Below are positions 56,401 to 63,022 of a stretch of 64,000 nt of DNA, in pieces. The position numbers and the translations under genes are program-made. The DNA is taken from contig NZ_QAOJ01000003.1 of NCBI RefSeq assembly GCF_003050835.1, forward strand, positions 62,001 through 126,000, written 5' to 3'. Positions within the stretch are counted from its first letter, which is position 1, and the number at the start of each line of letters is the position of its first letter. The notes under the pieces were generated by a model that made no database searches, had not been told where the DNA came from, and saw only the letters and a program-made list of their open reading frames with translations. Origin of the DNA: Pseudomonas sp. GV071. Lineage in GTDB: Bacteria; Pseudomonadota; Gammaproteobacteria; Pseudomonadales; Pseudomonadaceae.

Positions 56401-59018
56401 ACACCATCGCCACTTCCGGCAACCACCAGATCGAGATCATCTACTGGGATCAGGGCGGCAGTGCCACGCTGAAAGTGGAAACCAAGATCGCCGGCAGCAA
56501 CGACAACACCTACACCGTGCTTGGCGCCAGCGGCAACACCAGCTCGCTGACGACCGCCGAAGACACCGCGCTGACCATCAAGGCCAGCCAACTGCTGGGC
56601 AACGACAGCGACATCGACGGCGACACCCTGACCGTGACCAGCGTGCAAAACGCCACACATGGCACGGCGGTGCTGAGCAACGGGGTGGTCACCTTCACCC
56701 CGGATGCCAACTACAACGGCGAGGCCACGTTCCAGTACAGCATCAGCGACGGCAAAGGCGGCACCTCCAACGCAACCGTGACCTTGAACGTGGTGGCGGT
56801 GAACGACGCACCAACCGTGTCGGCCACACCGGTAGCGCTCACCGCGGCCAACGAAGACAGCAGCGTGACCATTACCTCGGCGCAACTGTTGGCCAACGCC
56901 AGTGATGTCGACGGCAACACCCTGACCGTGCTGAACCTGACTGTGCCGGCCAGCCAAGGCGCCTTGGTCGCCAACGACAACGGCACCTGGACCTTCACCC
57001 CGGTGAAGGACTGGAACGGCACCGCGACCTTCAGCTACAACGTCAGCGATGGCACCGTCAGCACCCCGGACACCGCCACCCTGGTGATCCAGGCCGTGGT
57101 CGATGCCAAGGCTGACACCGCCGTCACCAACGAAGACGCGGCCATCACCCTCAACGTGCTGGGCAACGACACCTTCAGCAACACCGCCACCATCACTGCC
57201 ATCAACGGCACCGCGATCACCACCAACTCGGTGGCCGTGGACCACGGCAGCGTCAAATTGGTCGGCGGCCAGTTGGTGTTCACTCCGACTGCCGATTACC
57301 ACGGCCAGTCGAACTTCACTTACACCGCAACCTCGGGCGGTGTAACCGAAACTGCCAATGTTCAGCTGATGATCAACTCGGTCAGCGACGCCACTGCGCC
57401 AACCGTTACCGTGACGCCGAAGGGCTACTGGACGTTCGATTCCACCACCAACAGCGGCGCCACCGTCAGCAACGTCAGCACCGGGCAGACCGGCACGCTG
57501 GTGGACAGCGTGGCGAAAAGCGGCAACACCGGTAACTCCGACATCCCGAGCCTGAGCACCACCGCGCGCGCGGATGGCGCCGGCAAATACCTGATGCTCA
57601 ACAGCGGTAGCGATCTGGGCGACCATATCGACGTCAACGCCACGGTAACCGCCGCATTGCTGACCAGCGCCACCCTGACCTTCTGGATCAACACCGCGCA
57701 GGCGGGCGGCTCCGACGGCAAGGGCAACTCCTGGAACAACCCGAGCATCATCGGCAGCGAGCAGGTGAGCGGCGGCAACGACATCCAGTGGGGCGCCATC
57801 AATAGCAGCGGCCAGATCGGTTTTGGCCTGGGCAACGTCAATGGCGTGTACAGCATCACGGCGATCAACGACAGCCAGTGGCACAACATCGCCATCTCGC
57901 GGGATGCCTCAACCGGTCTGGTCAGCGTGTATGTCGACGGCAAGCTGGAAGCTACCGGCAGCCCGACCGACAGCGCCTTCACCGGCACGCTCAACCACCT
58001 GTTGGAAATCGGCGTGACCGATGCCTTCAACAACTCGGGCGATGTCACCGACAGCAACTACTTCAAAGGCGCGCTGGATGACCTGCGCATCTACAGCGGT
58101 GTGCTGACCAGCGATCAGATCGTGGCCATCAACCATGTGGAAAACGGTTACCAGGCCACTGCAATTGCCAACGCCACCACCAGCACCGAGAACACCCTGA
58201 GCCTGAGCGTCACCGACACGGCCAGCAAGCTGACCGTGACCGGCCTGGAAGACGGCATGACCATCAGCGACGGCAATGGCCATACCGCAACCTCCGCTGG
58301 CGTCGACACGGTGATCGACCTGAGCACCTGGACCACCAGCAACCTGACCCTGGGCCACACCGGTACCGACTCGGCGACACTGATTTTCACCGGCACCAAC
58401 ACCGCGTCCAACGGTGATACCAGCAGCCTCAATCAGTACCTGACCCTGGCCAACGGCACCTCGGTATTGGCCACCGGCACCAGCGGTGCGGACACCCTGA
58501 ACGGCTCGTCGGCCTCCGACTTGCTGCGCGGCGGTGACGGCAACGACACCCTCTACGGCCTGGCAGGCCACGACCGCCTGGAAGGCGGGGCTGGTAACGA
58601 CACCCTGTACGGTGGCGCCGGCAACGATGTGCTGCTGGGCGGCGATGGCAACGACATCCTGTTCGGCGGTAGCGGCAACAACATCCTGACTGGCGGCATC
58701 GGTGCAGACACCTTCACCTGGGCTGCGGGCGATGTCGGCAAGTCGACCATCACCGACTTCAACGCCGTCGAGGGTGATCGCATCAACCTCAACGACCTGC
58801 TGCCGGATATCACCGACGCCAACGTGCTCAGCTACCTGAAAGTGGACACCGCGACCTCGACTATCCAGGTCAGCACCAGTGGCCACATTGACCAGGGTTC
58901 GGACGTCAGCATCACCCTGCAAGGGGTTGACCTGACCACCTACGGCTCGTCGTCGGCGGACATCGTCAAGTCGCTGATTGCCGGTAGCGATCCGGTGGTG
59001 AAAACCGACCACCATTGA
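47430..59018 (+). CDS. lapA: Giant LapA-like repeat adhesin secreted by type I
   Basis: 3,862 residues. Residues 1-125 form the LapA retention module (VVAIVKSIVGQVIATSAEG, LVEGDRLFVGDTLDTG) followed by DLAPTAAG; TAAG (109-112) is the LapG protease site and GAGGAGGGAAGG the glycine-rich linker. Then cadherin-like/VCBS-type repeats (NDAP...EDT...GNDVDGD...NYNG-DSFTV), six of them as a 91-residue tandem (about 1580-2125); a jelly-roll-like insert at about 1114-1285; PA14 domains at about 2133-2290 and 2864-3030 (GLTGQYFGYAQGSG, SDDGF-LRIDG); a LamG-like domain at about 3331-3567; RTX calcium repeats (GGDGNDTLYG) at about 3700-3753; and a T1SS C-terminal signal. It would be held in the outer membrane until cut by LapG when c-di-GMP falls. 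No lapD or lapG is in this window. Confidence 0.95.
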   Translation: MSTVVAIVKSIVGQVIATSAEGAHRVLVEGDRLFVGDTLDTGAGGMVTLELTDGRTLDLGRGTQWSSADSASESTQTAAQSPADAHAEVLDVQRAIAAGADPTQDLAPTAAGPGAGGAGGGAAGGSHSFVLLSETAGAVQPDIGIAFTDPAGGDAVVQEQAFSTDQNRAPTFTDAAGNDATPTINVTTDEDTVYNGAFSATDNNGDALTYAIVGGGTSHGSLTVSPQGVWVYTPATNYNGPDSFQVVVTDGRGGSDTLTVNIGVNPVNDAPIADPAAASATEDGTIVSGQLTASDVDSGDTQTFTLQTGVTAPAGFTLNSDGTWSIDPSNAAYQSLGAGEQLTISVPFTVTDSGGLSSNNVLTLTITGVNDAPVVSGTVAVTQTEDDASFSVDLLSNASDTDNGDSLSVTNVAQSGSGDASGVTINADGTLSVNPNAYNYLAVGESVTLTYTYNVVDLNGGSTPASATITIDGVNDAPVVSSAVSATFSEDAATQTINLLQNATDVDLSDALSVANLQETSGGNTSGVTLNSDGTLNVNPNAYTYLAAGQTLTLSYTYNVIDGNGGVTPTAATLTITGQNDAPVAVADVKSGNEDSVITGNVIDNDTDVDSGAVLSVSKFSISVGPLTFSANAGESLNVGVGKLVIGADGNFTFTPVANYNGPVPTVTYTLTDGTATSTATLNITVNPVNDAPFITAPTTVQVTNEDTSKVFSVLRGNSIATGDIDSASLTTKLSVEHGTLTLGPLAGGVTVVGNGTGSLTLVGSSAAISAALQGLTYKPTADYNGTDLLKVSSSDGTATSNTSVAIRVEPVGDIRADAVSVNEDNSITFNPVTGAGGGTADTFSNPDRAITAVGPTQHGGTATLNPDGTVTYAPAPNYNGTDTFTYTVTSGGVTETATVTVTVRPVNDAAVLGSADVRVAETDSPVSTGGTLTISDIDSPATFTPQTNVAGTYGTFSINAAGVWTFTANSAFNELSAGQSVSDSFNVTSADGTPTTVKVTINGTNDAPVASSSVVGSGSEDPAAPIQVTLGGSDVDGSVTSYSIESLPEHGTLYANAEGTGALAVGAVVTGPVYFVPTANWGGSTTFDFKAIDNSGASSATSSATINVTPVADAPTLTFGGASQLISTGFEETSVSGHNGNIAVGTLGNGNWQTGNGGNAVEIGSESTYISGGSGTNQVIELERNTGDASNLFTTVSADAGETFVVQFQYSPRSGQESNSGIDVFWGGVKVGTLTGTTAGLTTYTYTLPAAAAGNYTLEFRATDSNSLGGLLDNISVSSQPNVGLEDHAIKLSSISAAVTDTDGSESITKITIDDAPAGSIISDGNGNSVTSTGAPIDITSWNKGTLTLTPPQDFNGSIVLHVSATSSEATGGSATTTLPLTVTVLPDNDAPTTANQSLTTAEETPLNGVVTGSDIDGDTLAYTLKPGSEPAHGSVIVNANGTFTYTPGADYNGPDSFTVTVADGKGGTVDSVISIGVTPGNDAPITSNQSLSTVEDTPLTGTVTGSDNDGDSLTYTLKPGSEPANGSVTVNTNGTFTYTPAANYNGPDSFTVTVSDGKGGTVDSVISVGVTPGNDAPTTANQSLSTAEDTPLTGAVTGNDIDGDSLTYTLATGPANGSLTLNANGTFTYTPSANYNGNDSFTVKVADPSGAFVNSVISIGVTPTNDAPTSSNQSLTTAEDTPLTGTVTGNDIDGDSLTYTLATGPANGSLTLNANGTFTYTPTANYNGSDSFTVKVADPSGAFVNSVISIGVTPTNYAPTSSNQSLTTAEDTALTGTIVGNDVDGDALTYTLATGPANGSLTLNANGTFTYTPSANYNGSDSFTVKVADPSGAFVNSVISIGVTPTNDAPTSSNQSLTTAEDTALTGTIVGNDIDGDALTYTLATGPANGSLTLNANGTFTYTPTANYNGSDSFTVKVADPSGAFVNSVISIGVTPANDAPTSSNQSLTTAEDTALTGTIVGNDVDGDTLTYTLATGPANGSLTLNANGTFTYTPTANYNGSDSFTVKVADPSGAFVNSVISIGVTPTNDAPTSSNQSLTTAEDTALTGTIVGNDVDGDTLTYTLGTGPAHGSLTLNANGTFTYTPTANYNGSDTFTVKVADPSGASVDSVINIGVTPVNDAPVAVADHYVLGLTGQYFGYAQGSGANLENIAQVESLISGKTPNATFIATTLNYGSVAGDLGAGTHLQTFLGSDAASLSADPATTSDAIIKLSGQVSLDAGTYSFKVTSDDGFTLRIDGQTVVSFDGNRAAAETTASYTVATSGAHQIEIIYWDQGSDASLKVEIKGPADSAYSVLGATGNTSALVTSEDHALTLNASTLLRNDTDVDGDTLSVTSVQNPTHGSVALNNNGVITFTPDANYNGEATFQYSISDGHGGTSNATVTLYVTAVNDAPTTSNQSLTTAEDTALTGTIVGNDIDGDALTYTLAIGPAHGSLTLNANGTFTYTPTANYNGADSFTVKVADPSGAFVNSVISVGVTPVNDAPTTADQTKTTAEDTAVSGQIVASDVDGDTLSYAIRSGTAHGSLVLNTSTGAYTYTPTGNYNGSDSFTIRVSDGKGGTADSVVNINVTPVNDAPTSSNQSLTTAEDTALTGTIVGNDIDGDALTYTLATGPAHGSLTLNANGTFTYTPTANYNGADSFTVKVADPSGAFVNSVVSVGVTPVNDAPTTSNYTKTTTEDTAVTGQVVGSDVDNDTLSYAVKTAAAHGTVVLNTTTGAYTYTPATNYNGADSFTVQVSDGKGGLVDSLVSINVTPVNDAPTTTNQSLTTNEDTPLSGSIVGNDVDGDTLAYSLTTGPAHGTLTLNANGTFTYTPTANYNGSDSFTVKVADPSGAFVSSVISVGVTPVNDAPVAVADKYTTGLTGQYFGYAQGSGDNLATIAQVESLIAGKTPNATFIATTLNYGNGVTTDLGAGTNLQTFLGNDKASLSTDPVTTTDAIIKLSGQVSLAAGNYTFKVTSDDGFILRIDGQEVVKFDGNRGAAATTANYTIATSGNHQIEIIYWDQGGSATLKVETKIAGSNDNTYTVLGASGNTSSLTTAEDTALTIKASQLLGNDSDIDGDTLTVTSVQNATHGTAVLSNGVVTFTPDANYNGEATFQYSISDGKGGTSNATVTLNVVAVNDAPTVSATPVALTAANEDSSVTITSAQLLANASDVDGNTLTVLNLTVPASQGALVANDNGTWTFTPVKDWNGTATFSYNVSDGTVSTPDTATLVIQAVVDAKADTAVTNEDAAITLNVLGNDTFSNTATITAINGTAITTNSVAVDHGSVKLVGGQLVFTPTADYHGQSNFTYTATSGGVTETANVQLMINSVSDATAPTVTVTPKGYWTFDSTTNSGATVSNVSTGQTGTLVDSVAKSGNTGNSDIPSLSTTARADGAGKYLMLNSGSDLGDHIDVNATVTAALLTSATLTFWINTAQAGGSDGKGNSWNNPSIIGSEQVSGGNDIQWGAINSSGQIGFGLGNVNGVYSITAINDSQWHNIAISRDASTGLVSVYVDGKLEATGSPTDSAFTGTLNHLLEIGVTDAFNNSGDVTDSNYFKGALDDLRIYSGVLTSDQIVAINHVENGYQATAIANATTSTENTLSLSVTDTASKLTVTGLEDGMTISDGNGHTATSAGVDTVIDLSTWTTSNLTLGHTGTDSATLIFTGTNTASNGDTSSLNQYLTLANGTSVLATGTSGADTLNGSSASDLLRGGDGNDTLYGLAGHDRLEGGAGNDTLYGGAGNDVLLGGDGNDILFGGSGNNILTGGIGADTFTWAAGDVGKSTITDFNAVEGDRINLNDLLPDITDANVLSYLKVDTATSTIQVSTSGHIDQGSDVSITLQGVDLTTYGSSSADIVKSLIAGSDPVVKTDHH
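52167..53804 (+). repeat. Six-unit 273-bp tandem repeat inside the adhesin gene
   Basis: Unit starts at 52167, 52440, 52713, 52986, 53259 and 53532 are exactly 273 bases apart (91 codons), and the units are near-identical at DNA level. Similar but separated units occur again at about 54616, 55168 and 55720. Such near-identity suggests recent amplification and makes copy number liable to change by recombination. Confidence 0.92.
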
Positions 59019-59033
59019 TTTAGGGCGGGACTA

Positions 59034-59075
59034 AACGGCGCGTCTCCAGCAGTTCGGAGTTCGCGCCGTTTTTTT
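59034..59075 (+). terminator. Rho-independent terminator of the adhesin gene
   Basis: AACGGCGCG and CGCGCCGTT form a 9-bp stem with a 19-base loop, followed directly by a T-run. It is 15 bases past the adhesin stop. Confidence 0.9.
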
Positions 59076-59188
59076 ATCGGGAAAAAGCTGCCTGGCAAGA
59101 ATGCGTTGCAGGCGCTACACACAACTGGCAGGGTTTGCGTTTGCCCGCCAGTCACGTGAATTTCAACCATAAGAGAGAGGGTTTGCTG

Positions 59189-59527
59189 ATGCTGTATATC
59201 CAGCGCAACGAGTTCGGCGAACTGACGCGCGTAGAAGCAGGACCCTTCGACGGGTCCACCGGCACCCTGCCGGCCGACGACCACGACGTGCAAGCCTGGT
59301 ACGCCAACCACACCGTCGAGAGCAACCTGCTGCAACTCAAGCAGAGCGACCTGGAAATGATCCGGGTAATCGACGACCTGATTTCCATCCTGATGAATAA
59401 AGGCGTACTGCGCATCACCGACCTGCCACCCGCGGCGCAGGGCAAACTGCTCAGCCGGACCCAGTCCCGGGAAGCCTTGGGCGGGCTGCACAAGTTGATT
59501 AACGATGATGATGCCGGGGTGATTTGA
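59189..59527 (+). CDS. Small conserved Pseudomonas protein (often mis-annotated tryptophan synthase beta-like)
   Basis: 112 residues from the ATG at 59189, preceded by GAGAGAGG. Opening MLYIQRNEFGELTRVEAGPF and the later LKQSDLEMIRVIDDLISILMNKGVLRITDLP match a family found across Pseudomonas, usually annotated by error as a tryptophan synthase beta-subunit-like protein; it has none of that enzyme's features. Soluble, mostly helical; function unknown. It lies after the adhesin terminator and has its own transcription. Confidence 0.88.
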   Translation: MLYIQRNEFGELTRVEAGPFDGSTGTLPADDHDVQAWYANHTVESNLLQLKQSDLEMIRVIDDLISILMNKGVLRITDLPPAAQGKLLSRTQSREALGGLHKLINDDDAGVI

Positions 59528-59847
59528 AGCCCAGCACAAATCCTGTAGGAGCGGCTTCAGCCGCGATCCCTGCAAACGCAAAAATCCGGCCGCTTAACAA
59601 CGATCAAAAGCATCGCGGCTAAAGCCGCTCCTACGAGGTTCTGCGGTCTTGTGGGAGGGGCTTCAGCCGCAAGTTCTTTTTGCGGCAGGAGCACCTGCAC
59701 AAATGCCGTCAGCCATACCGGCCAATCGCGGCTGAAGCCGCTCCTACTCGGGTTGGCGAAACCACCGCGTGCAACGCCCGAATCGCCAGGTGCAAAGCCC
59801 CTGCTTTCATGCTCAGATGGCCGACCGCCGAACCATGAGTTGTCTTG
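59528..59847. other. REP-rich spacer before the MATE gene
   Basis: 320 bases, most of it occupied by REP-like palindromes (next entry). No gene is seen; the remaining 100 bases upstream of 59848 hold the MATE leader. Confidence 0.7.
59544..59747. repeat. Cluster of four REP-like arms (two inverted pairs)
   Basis: Arms at 59544-59566 (TGTAGGAGCGGCTTCAGCCGCGA), 59612-59635 (inverse), 59650-59670 (TGTGGGAGGGG variant) and 59725-59747 (inverse). This is the densest occurrence of the family in the window and mixes both sequence variants. Confidence 0.9.
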
Positions 59848-61203
59848 ATGCCCGCCCCTACCCAACGCCCGCTGTGGCAGGTGTACCTGCTGTTTCTGCT
59901 GCCGATGGTGCTGTCCAATTTCCTCCAGGGGCTGTCGGGCACCCTCAATAGCATTTACATCGGGCAGATGCTGGGCACCCAGGCGTTGGCGGCGGTGTCG
60001 GGGATGTTTCCCATCGTGTTCTTTTTCATTGCCCTGGTGATCGGCCTGGGCGCTGGCGCCTCGGTGCTGATCGGCCAGGCCTGGGGCGCGCGGGAGCCCC
60101 ATCTGGTCAAGGCGATTGCCGGTACGACCCTGACCCTTGGCGCCCTGATCGGCTTGCTGGCGGCAGTGGTCGGCACGGTGTTCGCCCGCCAGGCCATGGT
60201 GGCGTTGGGCACGCCGGCCGATGTGCTGGAGGATGCCACCGCCTATATGCAGGTGATGATGCTGATCATGCCGCTGCTGCTGGTGTTCGTGCTGTTCACC
60301 CAATTGCTGCGCGGCGTCAGCGATACCCTGTCGCCGCTGTTGGCGCTGATTCTCTCCACCGTCGCCGGCCTGCTGCTGACTCCGGCCTTGATCAAAGGCT
60401 GGCTGGGCTTGCCGCCGATGGGCATTCAGAGCGCGGCCTATGCAGGCCTATTCAGCAACCTGCTGGCGATGCTGCTGCTCACCGTGCGCTTACGCTACAA
60501 AAACCATGTGCTGGCCCCCGACCGCGAACTGCTGCGAGCCCTGCGGGTGAATCGCGAAATTGTCGGCAAGGTGCTGCGCATCGGCCTGCCAACCGGGCTG
60601 CAGATGGTGGTGATCTCGCTGTCGGAGCTGGTGATTCTGGCGCTGGTCAACCAGCACGGCTCGCAGGCCACAGCCGCCTATGGCGCGGTGACTCAAATCG
60701 CCAACTACGTGCAGTTCCCTGCCCTCTCCATTGCCATCACCGCCTCCATCCTCGGCGCCCAGGCGATTGGCGCCGGCCAGGTGGACCGCATCGGCGCCAT
60801 TCTGCGCACCGGGCTGTGGATCAACACCTGCCTGACCGGCACCCTGGTGCTGCTCGGCTACGGCCTGTCGCACTGGCTACTGGGCCTGTTCATCACCGAC
60901 CCGGCCACCCGCGCCCAGGCCGAACACCTGCTGCACATCATGCTCTGGAGCATCCTCATATTCGGCTACCAGGCCGCCGTGGGCGGCATCATGCGCGCCA
61001 GTGGCGTGGTACTGATGCCGGTGGTGATTTCGATCTTCTGCATCCTCGGCGTGCAGACGCCAGGCGCCTATCTGCTGGACGCGCACTTTGGTCTCGAGGG
61101 AGTGTGGATGGCGTTTCCGCTGGCCTACGTGACCATGTTGGTGTTGCAGGTGCTGTACTACCGGCTGGTGTGGCGGCATCGGCAGATTACGCGGTTGGTG
61201 TGA
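59848..61203 (+). CDS. MATE-family efflux transporter
   Basis: 451 residues from the ATG at 59848. Twelve membrane segments in two homologous halves. FLLPMVLSNFLQGLSGTLNSIYIGQMLG at the start and GLGAGASVLIGQAWGAR are typical MATE sequences; the second half repeats the plan from about residue 235 (GLPTGLQMVVISLSEL). It exports drugs or metabolites by cation exchange; the substrate cannot be told. Confidence 0.92.
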   Translation: MPAPTQRPLWQVYLLFLLPMVLSNFLQGLSGTLNSIYIGQMLGTQALAAVSGMFPIVFFFIALVIGLGAGASVLIGQAWGAREPHLVKAIAGTTLTLGALIGLLAAVVGTVFARQAMVALGTPADVLEDATAYMQVMMLIMPLLLVFVLFTQLLRGVSDTLSPLLALILSTVAGLLLTPALIKGWLGLPPMGIQSAAYAGLFSNLLAMLLLTVRLRYKNHVLAPDRELLRALRVNREIVGKVLRIGLPTGLQMVVISLSELVILALVNQHGSQATAAYGAVTQIANYVQFPALSIAITASILGAQAIGAGQVDRIGAILRTGLWINTCLTGTLVLLGYGLSHWLLGLFITDPATRAQAEHLLHIMLWSILIFGYQAAVGGIMRASGVVLMPVVISIFCILGVQTPGAYLLDAHFGLEGVWMAFPLAYVTMLVLQVLYYRLVWRHRQITRLV

Positions 61204-61369
61204 TGGCTGCAGTGTGGCCAGCATTGCGCAAACCAGGCGCACGTATCCCCGGCATCATCCGCTTCACCTGGTCTTAAGTTTCCTGAGATATCTCTGGTTT
61301 TGCGCCATCGGGCGCTGAGAGGAGCACCGAATCCCTGCTCCTTCTGGCTTTACACCTTAATCACAATAA

Positions 61370-61483
61370 TCAAATACTGAGAAAATGCCTGGAGGACGAT
61401 TTTCTTTTTTCTTCCTTTAACAGTCCCCACTCTTCATTAGTGCAGACGCTGCCGCTGTAGGCTTTGTAGCATTTAGATCTCTC
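61370..61483 (-). pseudogene. Fragment of a gene without a start, low-GC island
   Basis: On the minus strand a 37-codon frame, without an ATG, encodes a sequence containing KCYKAYSGSVCTNEEW and KEEKRKSSSRHF before a stop. Composition with two Cys and a coherent mix of residues looks like the end of a real protein. It follows the 61495-62127 gene in the same direction. Family unknown. Confidence 0.35.
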
Positions 61484-61494
61484 TCAACAAATCC

Positions 61495-62127
61495 TCAATG
61501 ATTATTAAAATTGACCGACCCATCCTGAAATAAAAATCTCATCTTATAGTCTATAATTCGTTTATCTTTATATGCAGAATCCAACTCAATATCTCTTTCC
61601 CTCCAAAACTCAATTGGCTTGAAAAAATTCAACCGCTTATCTTCTTTTAAAGAGCCTATAACATAGTCATAAAGTGAATAAATGTTAGAAAATATAATAT
61701 CCACATCCTTGATGTTTTTTGATTCAGATGAAAACCCTATAAAATTATCACCTTGATTATCTTTTAAATTTTCCAAATAGCCAATCAGTGACACACCATC
61801 TGTCATAAATGAATAAAAGTCACACAACACCTCATTAGAATTATCCTGATTAACAATCCACTCGTTACAAAAATCGTCAAATGAAAACTTTTTCTTATTA
61901 AAAAAGTTATTATAAGGCACTATGTAGTACGTAGATAAATCCAAACCATTGGAATACCTATAAAGCTGCTCCAGCCAACCATGTTTTAATGGGGCATCAG
62001 ACATCCAAAACATACGCTCTAAAAACCTCCCATACACTTTTACTTGATCGTCTATTTGATACATCTTTATATGTAAATTATCATCAGACAACACACGAAT
62101 GTTATTTATAAAATCTTCTGTTTTCAT
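61495..62127 (-). CDS. Orphan low-GC gene of unknown function
   Basis: 210 residues. DNA is strikingly AT-rich (Asn, Lys, Ile, Phe, Tyr codons) compared with the 60%-plus GC around it, so it was acquired by transfer. AAGAG lies eight bases before the ATG. The protein is acidic, soluble, with no signal or membrane segments. The pattern LYRYSNGLDLS... YSFMTDGVSLIGYLENL is loosely like SUKH/SMI1-type immunity proteins, which would fit an orphan antitoxin of a polymorphic toxin, but I cannot confirm the family. Fragments lie on either side. Confidence 0.75.
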   Translation of the reverse strand: MKTEDFINNIRVLSDDNLHIKMYQIDDQVKVYGRFLERMFWMSDAPLKHGWLEQLYRYSNGLDLSTYYIVPYNNFFNKKKFSFDDFCNEWIVNQDNSNEVLCDFYSFMTDGVSLIGYLENLKDNQGDNFIGFSSESKNIKDVDIIFSNIYSLYDYVIGSLKEDKRLNFFKPIEFWRERDIELDSAYKDKRIIDYKMRFLFQDGSVNFNNH

Positions 62128-62170
62128 TTAATGAACTCTTTTATTAATCATAGGTTTCGAAGAAAAACCC

Positions 62171-62281
62171 ATGCTAGTTGTGTTTGAAATGTACAAGCCA
62201 GGCAGCGCAAGGTTTATCCGCAGATTCCACTACACCACCGAATTCGATATCAACAACGGCAACATCATCCACAACCAGTAG
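62171..62281 (+). pseudogene. Short frame, possible 3' remnant of a lost gene
   Basis: 36 codons from an ATG at 62171 (MLVVFEMYKPGSA then RFHYTTEFDINNGNIIHNQ) ending in TAG. GC rises sharply at about 62190, in the middle of the frame, so the latter half may be the end of an ancestral gene whose start was removed when the AT-rich DNA arrived. The tail vaguely resembles ends of NTF2-like proteins. Confidence 0.3.
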
Positions 62282-62303
62282 CCCTGGCGTTCGACCAACG
62301 GCT

Positions 62304-62966
62304 TCAGTGCAATTGCGCCACCCGCTGCACCAACATGCCTTTGGTCTCAGCCAACCAGGCTAGCTGCTGCGCCGCGCTTAACTGCGCGGTAAGGCAGTAA
62401 CGCCGCCCGCCCCATACGCTGGTCAGCCAGGCGTCGACGGTCTCCCCCGCTGGCTGGCGCGGCAGGTCGTGGCAGGCGGCGAATACTTCACGCCATTTGC
62501 CGGCCAGTTCTTCGTAGGCGCGTTGTTGGTGTTTACGTTCGGCGATCTTGTATTCGAGTTCGATCAGGTCGTAGCCGAACATCGAGCGGTCGGGCTCAGG
62601 TGGGTTGCAGCAGACTTCCAGCAGGCGTTCGACGCGTTCCTGCCAGCTCAGCCCAGTGGGCTGCACGACCTCGCTGTCCAGGCGTGCCAGCAGGCATTCG
62701 ATGCCGTAGCGCACGTAGCCCGAGAGCAGCGCTTCCTTGCTGGGGAAGTAGTCGTAGAGGGTGCCGATGGCGACGCCGGCTTCCAGGGCCACGGCGCGGG
62801 TGGTCAGGGTGCTCCAGCCCTGGCGCAGCCAAATCCGAACAAAGGCCTCGAAGATGGCCTCCACGGTGAAGATCGCGCGGGCCTGGCTGGGACGTTTGAG
62901 TGGCTTGCTACGCGGCTTTGCCGGGCTGGCTGGCGGCGTGTTGGCGTTTCCGAACCCGCGCTTCAT
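62304..62966 (-). CDS. TetR-family transcriptional regulator
   Basis: 220 residues. A basic N-terminal tail (KPRSKPLKRPSQARA) precedes the TetR helix-turn-helix (about 30-75: TVEAIFEAFVRIWLRQGWSTLTTRAVALEAGVAIGTLYDYFPSKEALLSGY). The C-terminal ligand domain is unassigned. It is divergent from the DUF2855 gene 56 bases away, which is its most likely target. Confidence 0.92.
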   Translation of the reverse strand: MKRGFGNANTPPASPAKPRSKPLKRPSQARAIFTVEAIFEAFVRIWLRQGWSTLTTRAVALEAGVAIGTLYDYFPSKEALLSGYVRYGIECLLARLDSEVVQPTGLSWQERVERLLEVCCNPPEPDRSMFGYDLIELEYKIAERKHQQRAYEELAGKWREVFAACHDLPRQPAGETVDAWLTSVWGGRRYCLTAQLSAAQQLAWLAETKGMLVQRVAQLH

Positions 62967-63022
62967 GGTTAGCTCGTACTCTGTGGCGACACGCTACTCC
63001 CCACAAAAACCAGGAGCCCGTC

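Noticed and set aside
48645-57884. Very long open frames on the minus strand opposite the adhesin gene (1028, 785 and 1161 codons)
   Set aside because: They mirror the repetitive, high-GC codon pattern of the adhesin, have no ribosome sites, and their translations are low-complexity Gly/Val/Ala/Asp-rich strings resembling no family.
59189-59527. Tryptophan synthase beta-subunit-like annotation
   Set aside because: At 112 residues with no PLP-binding lysine motif or barrel elements, it cannot be that enzyme.
59544-59747. Possible CRISPR array
   Set aside because: Repeats are inverted, unequal in spacing and of two variants; no regular direct repeats or cas genes. They are REP-like palindromes.
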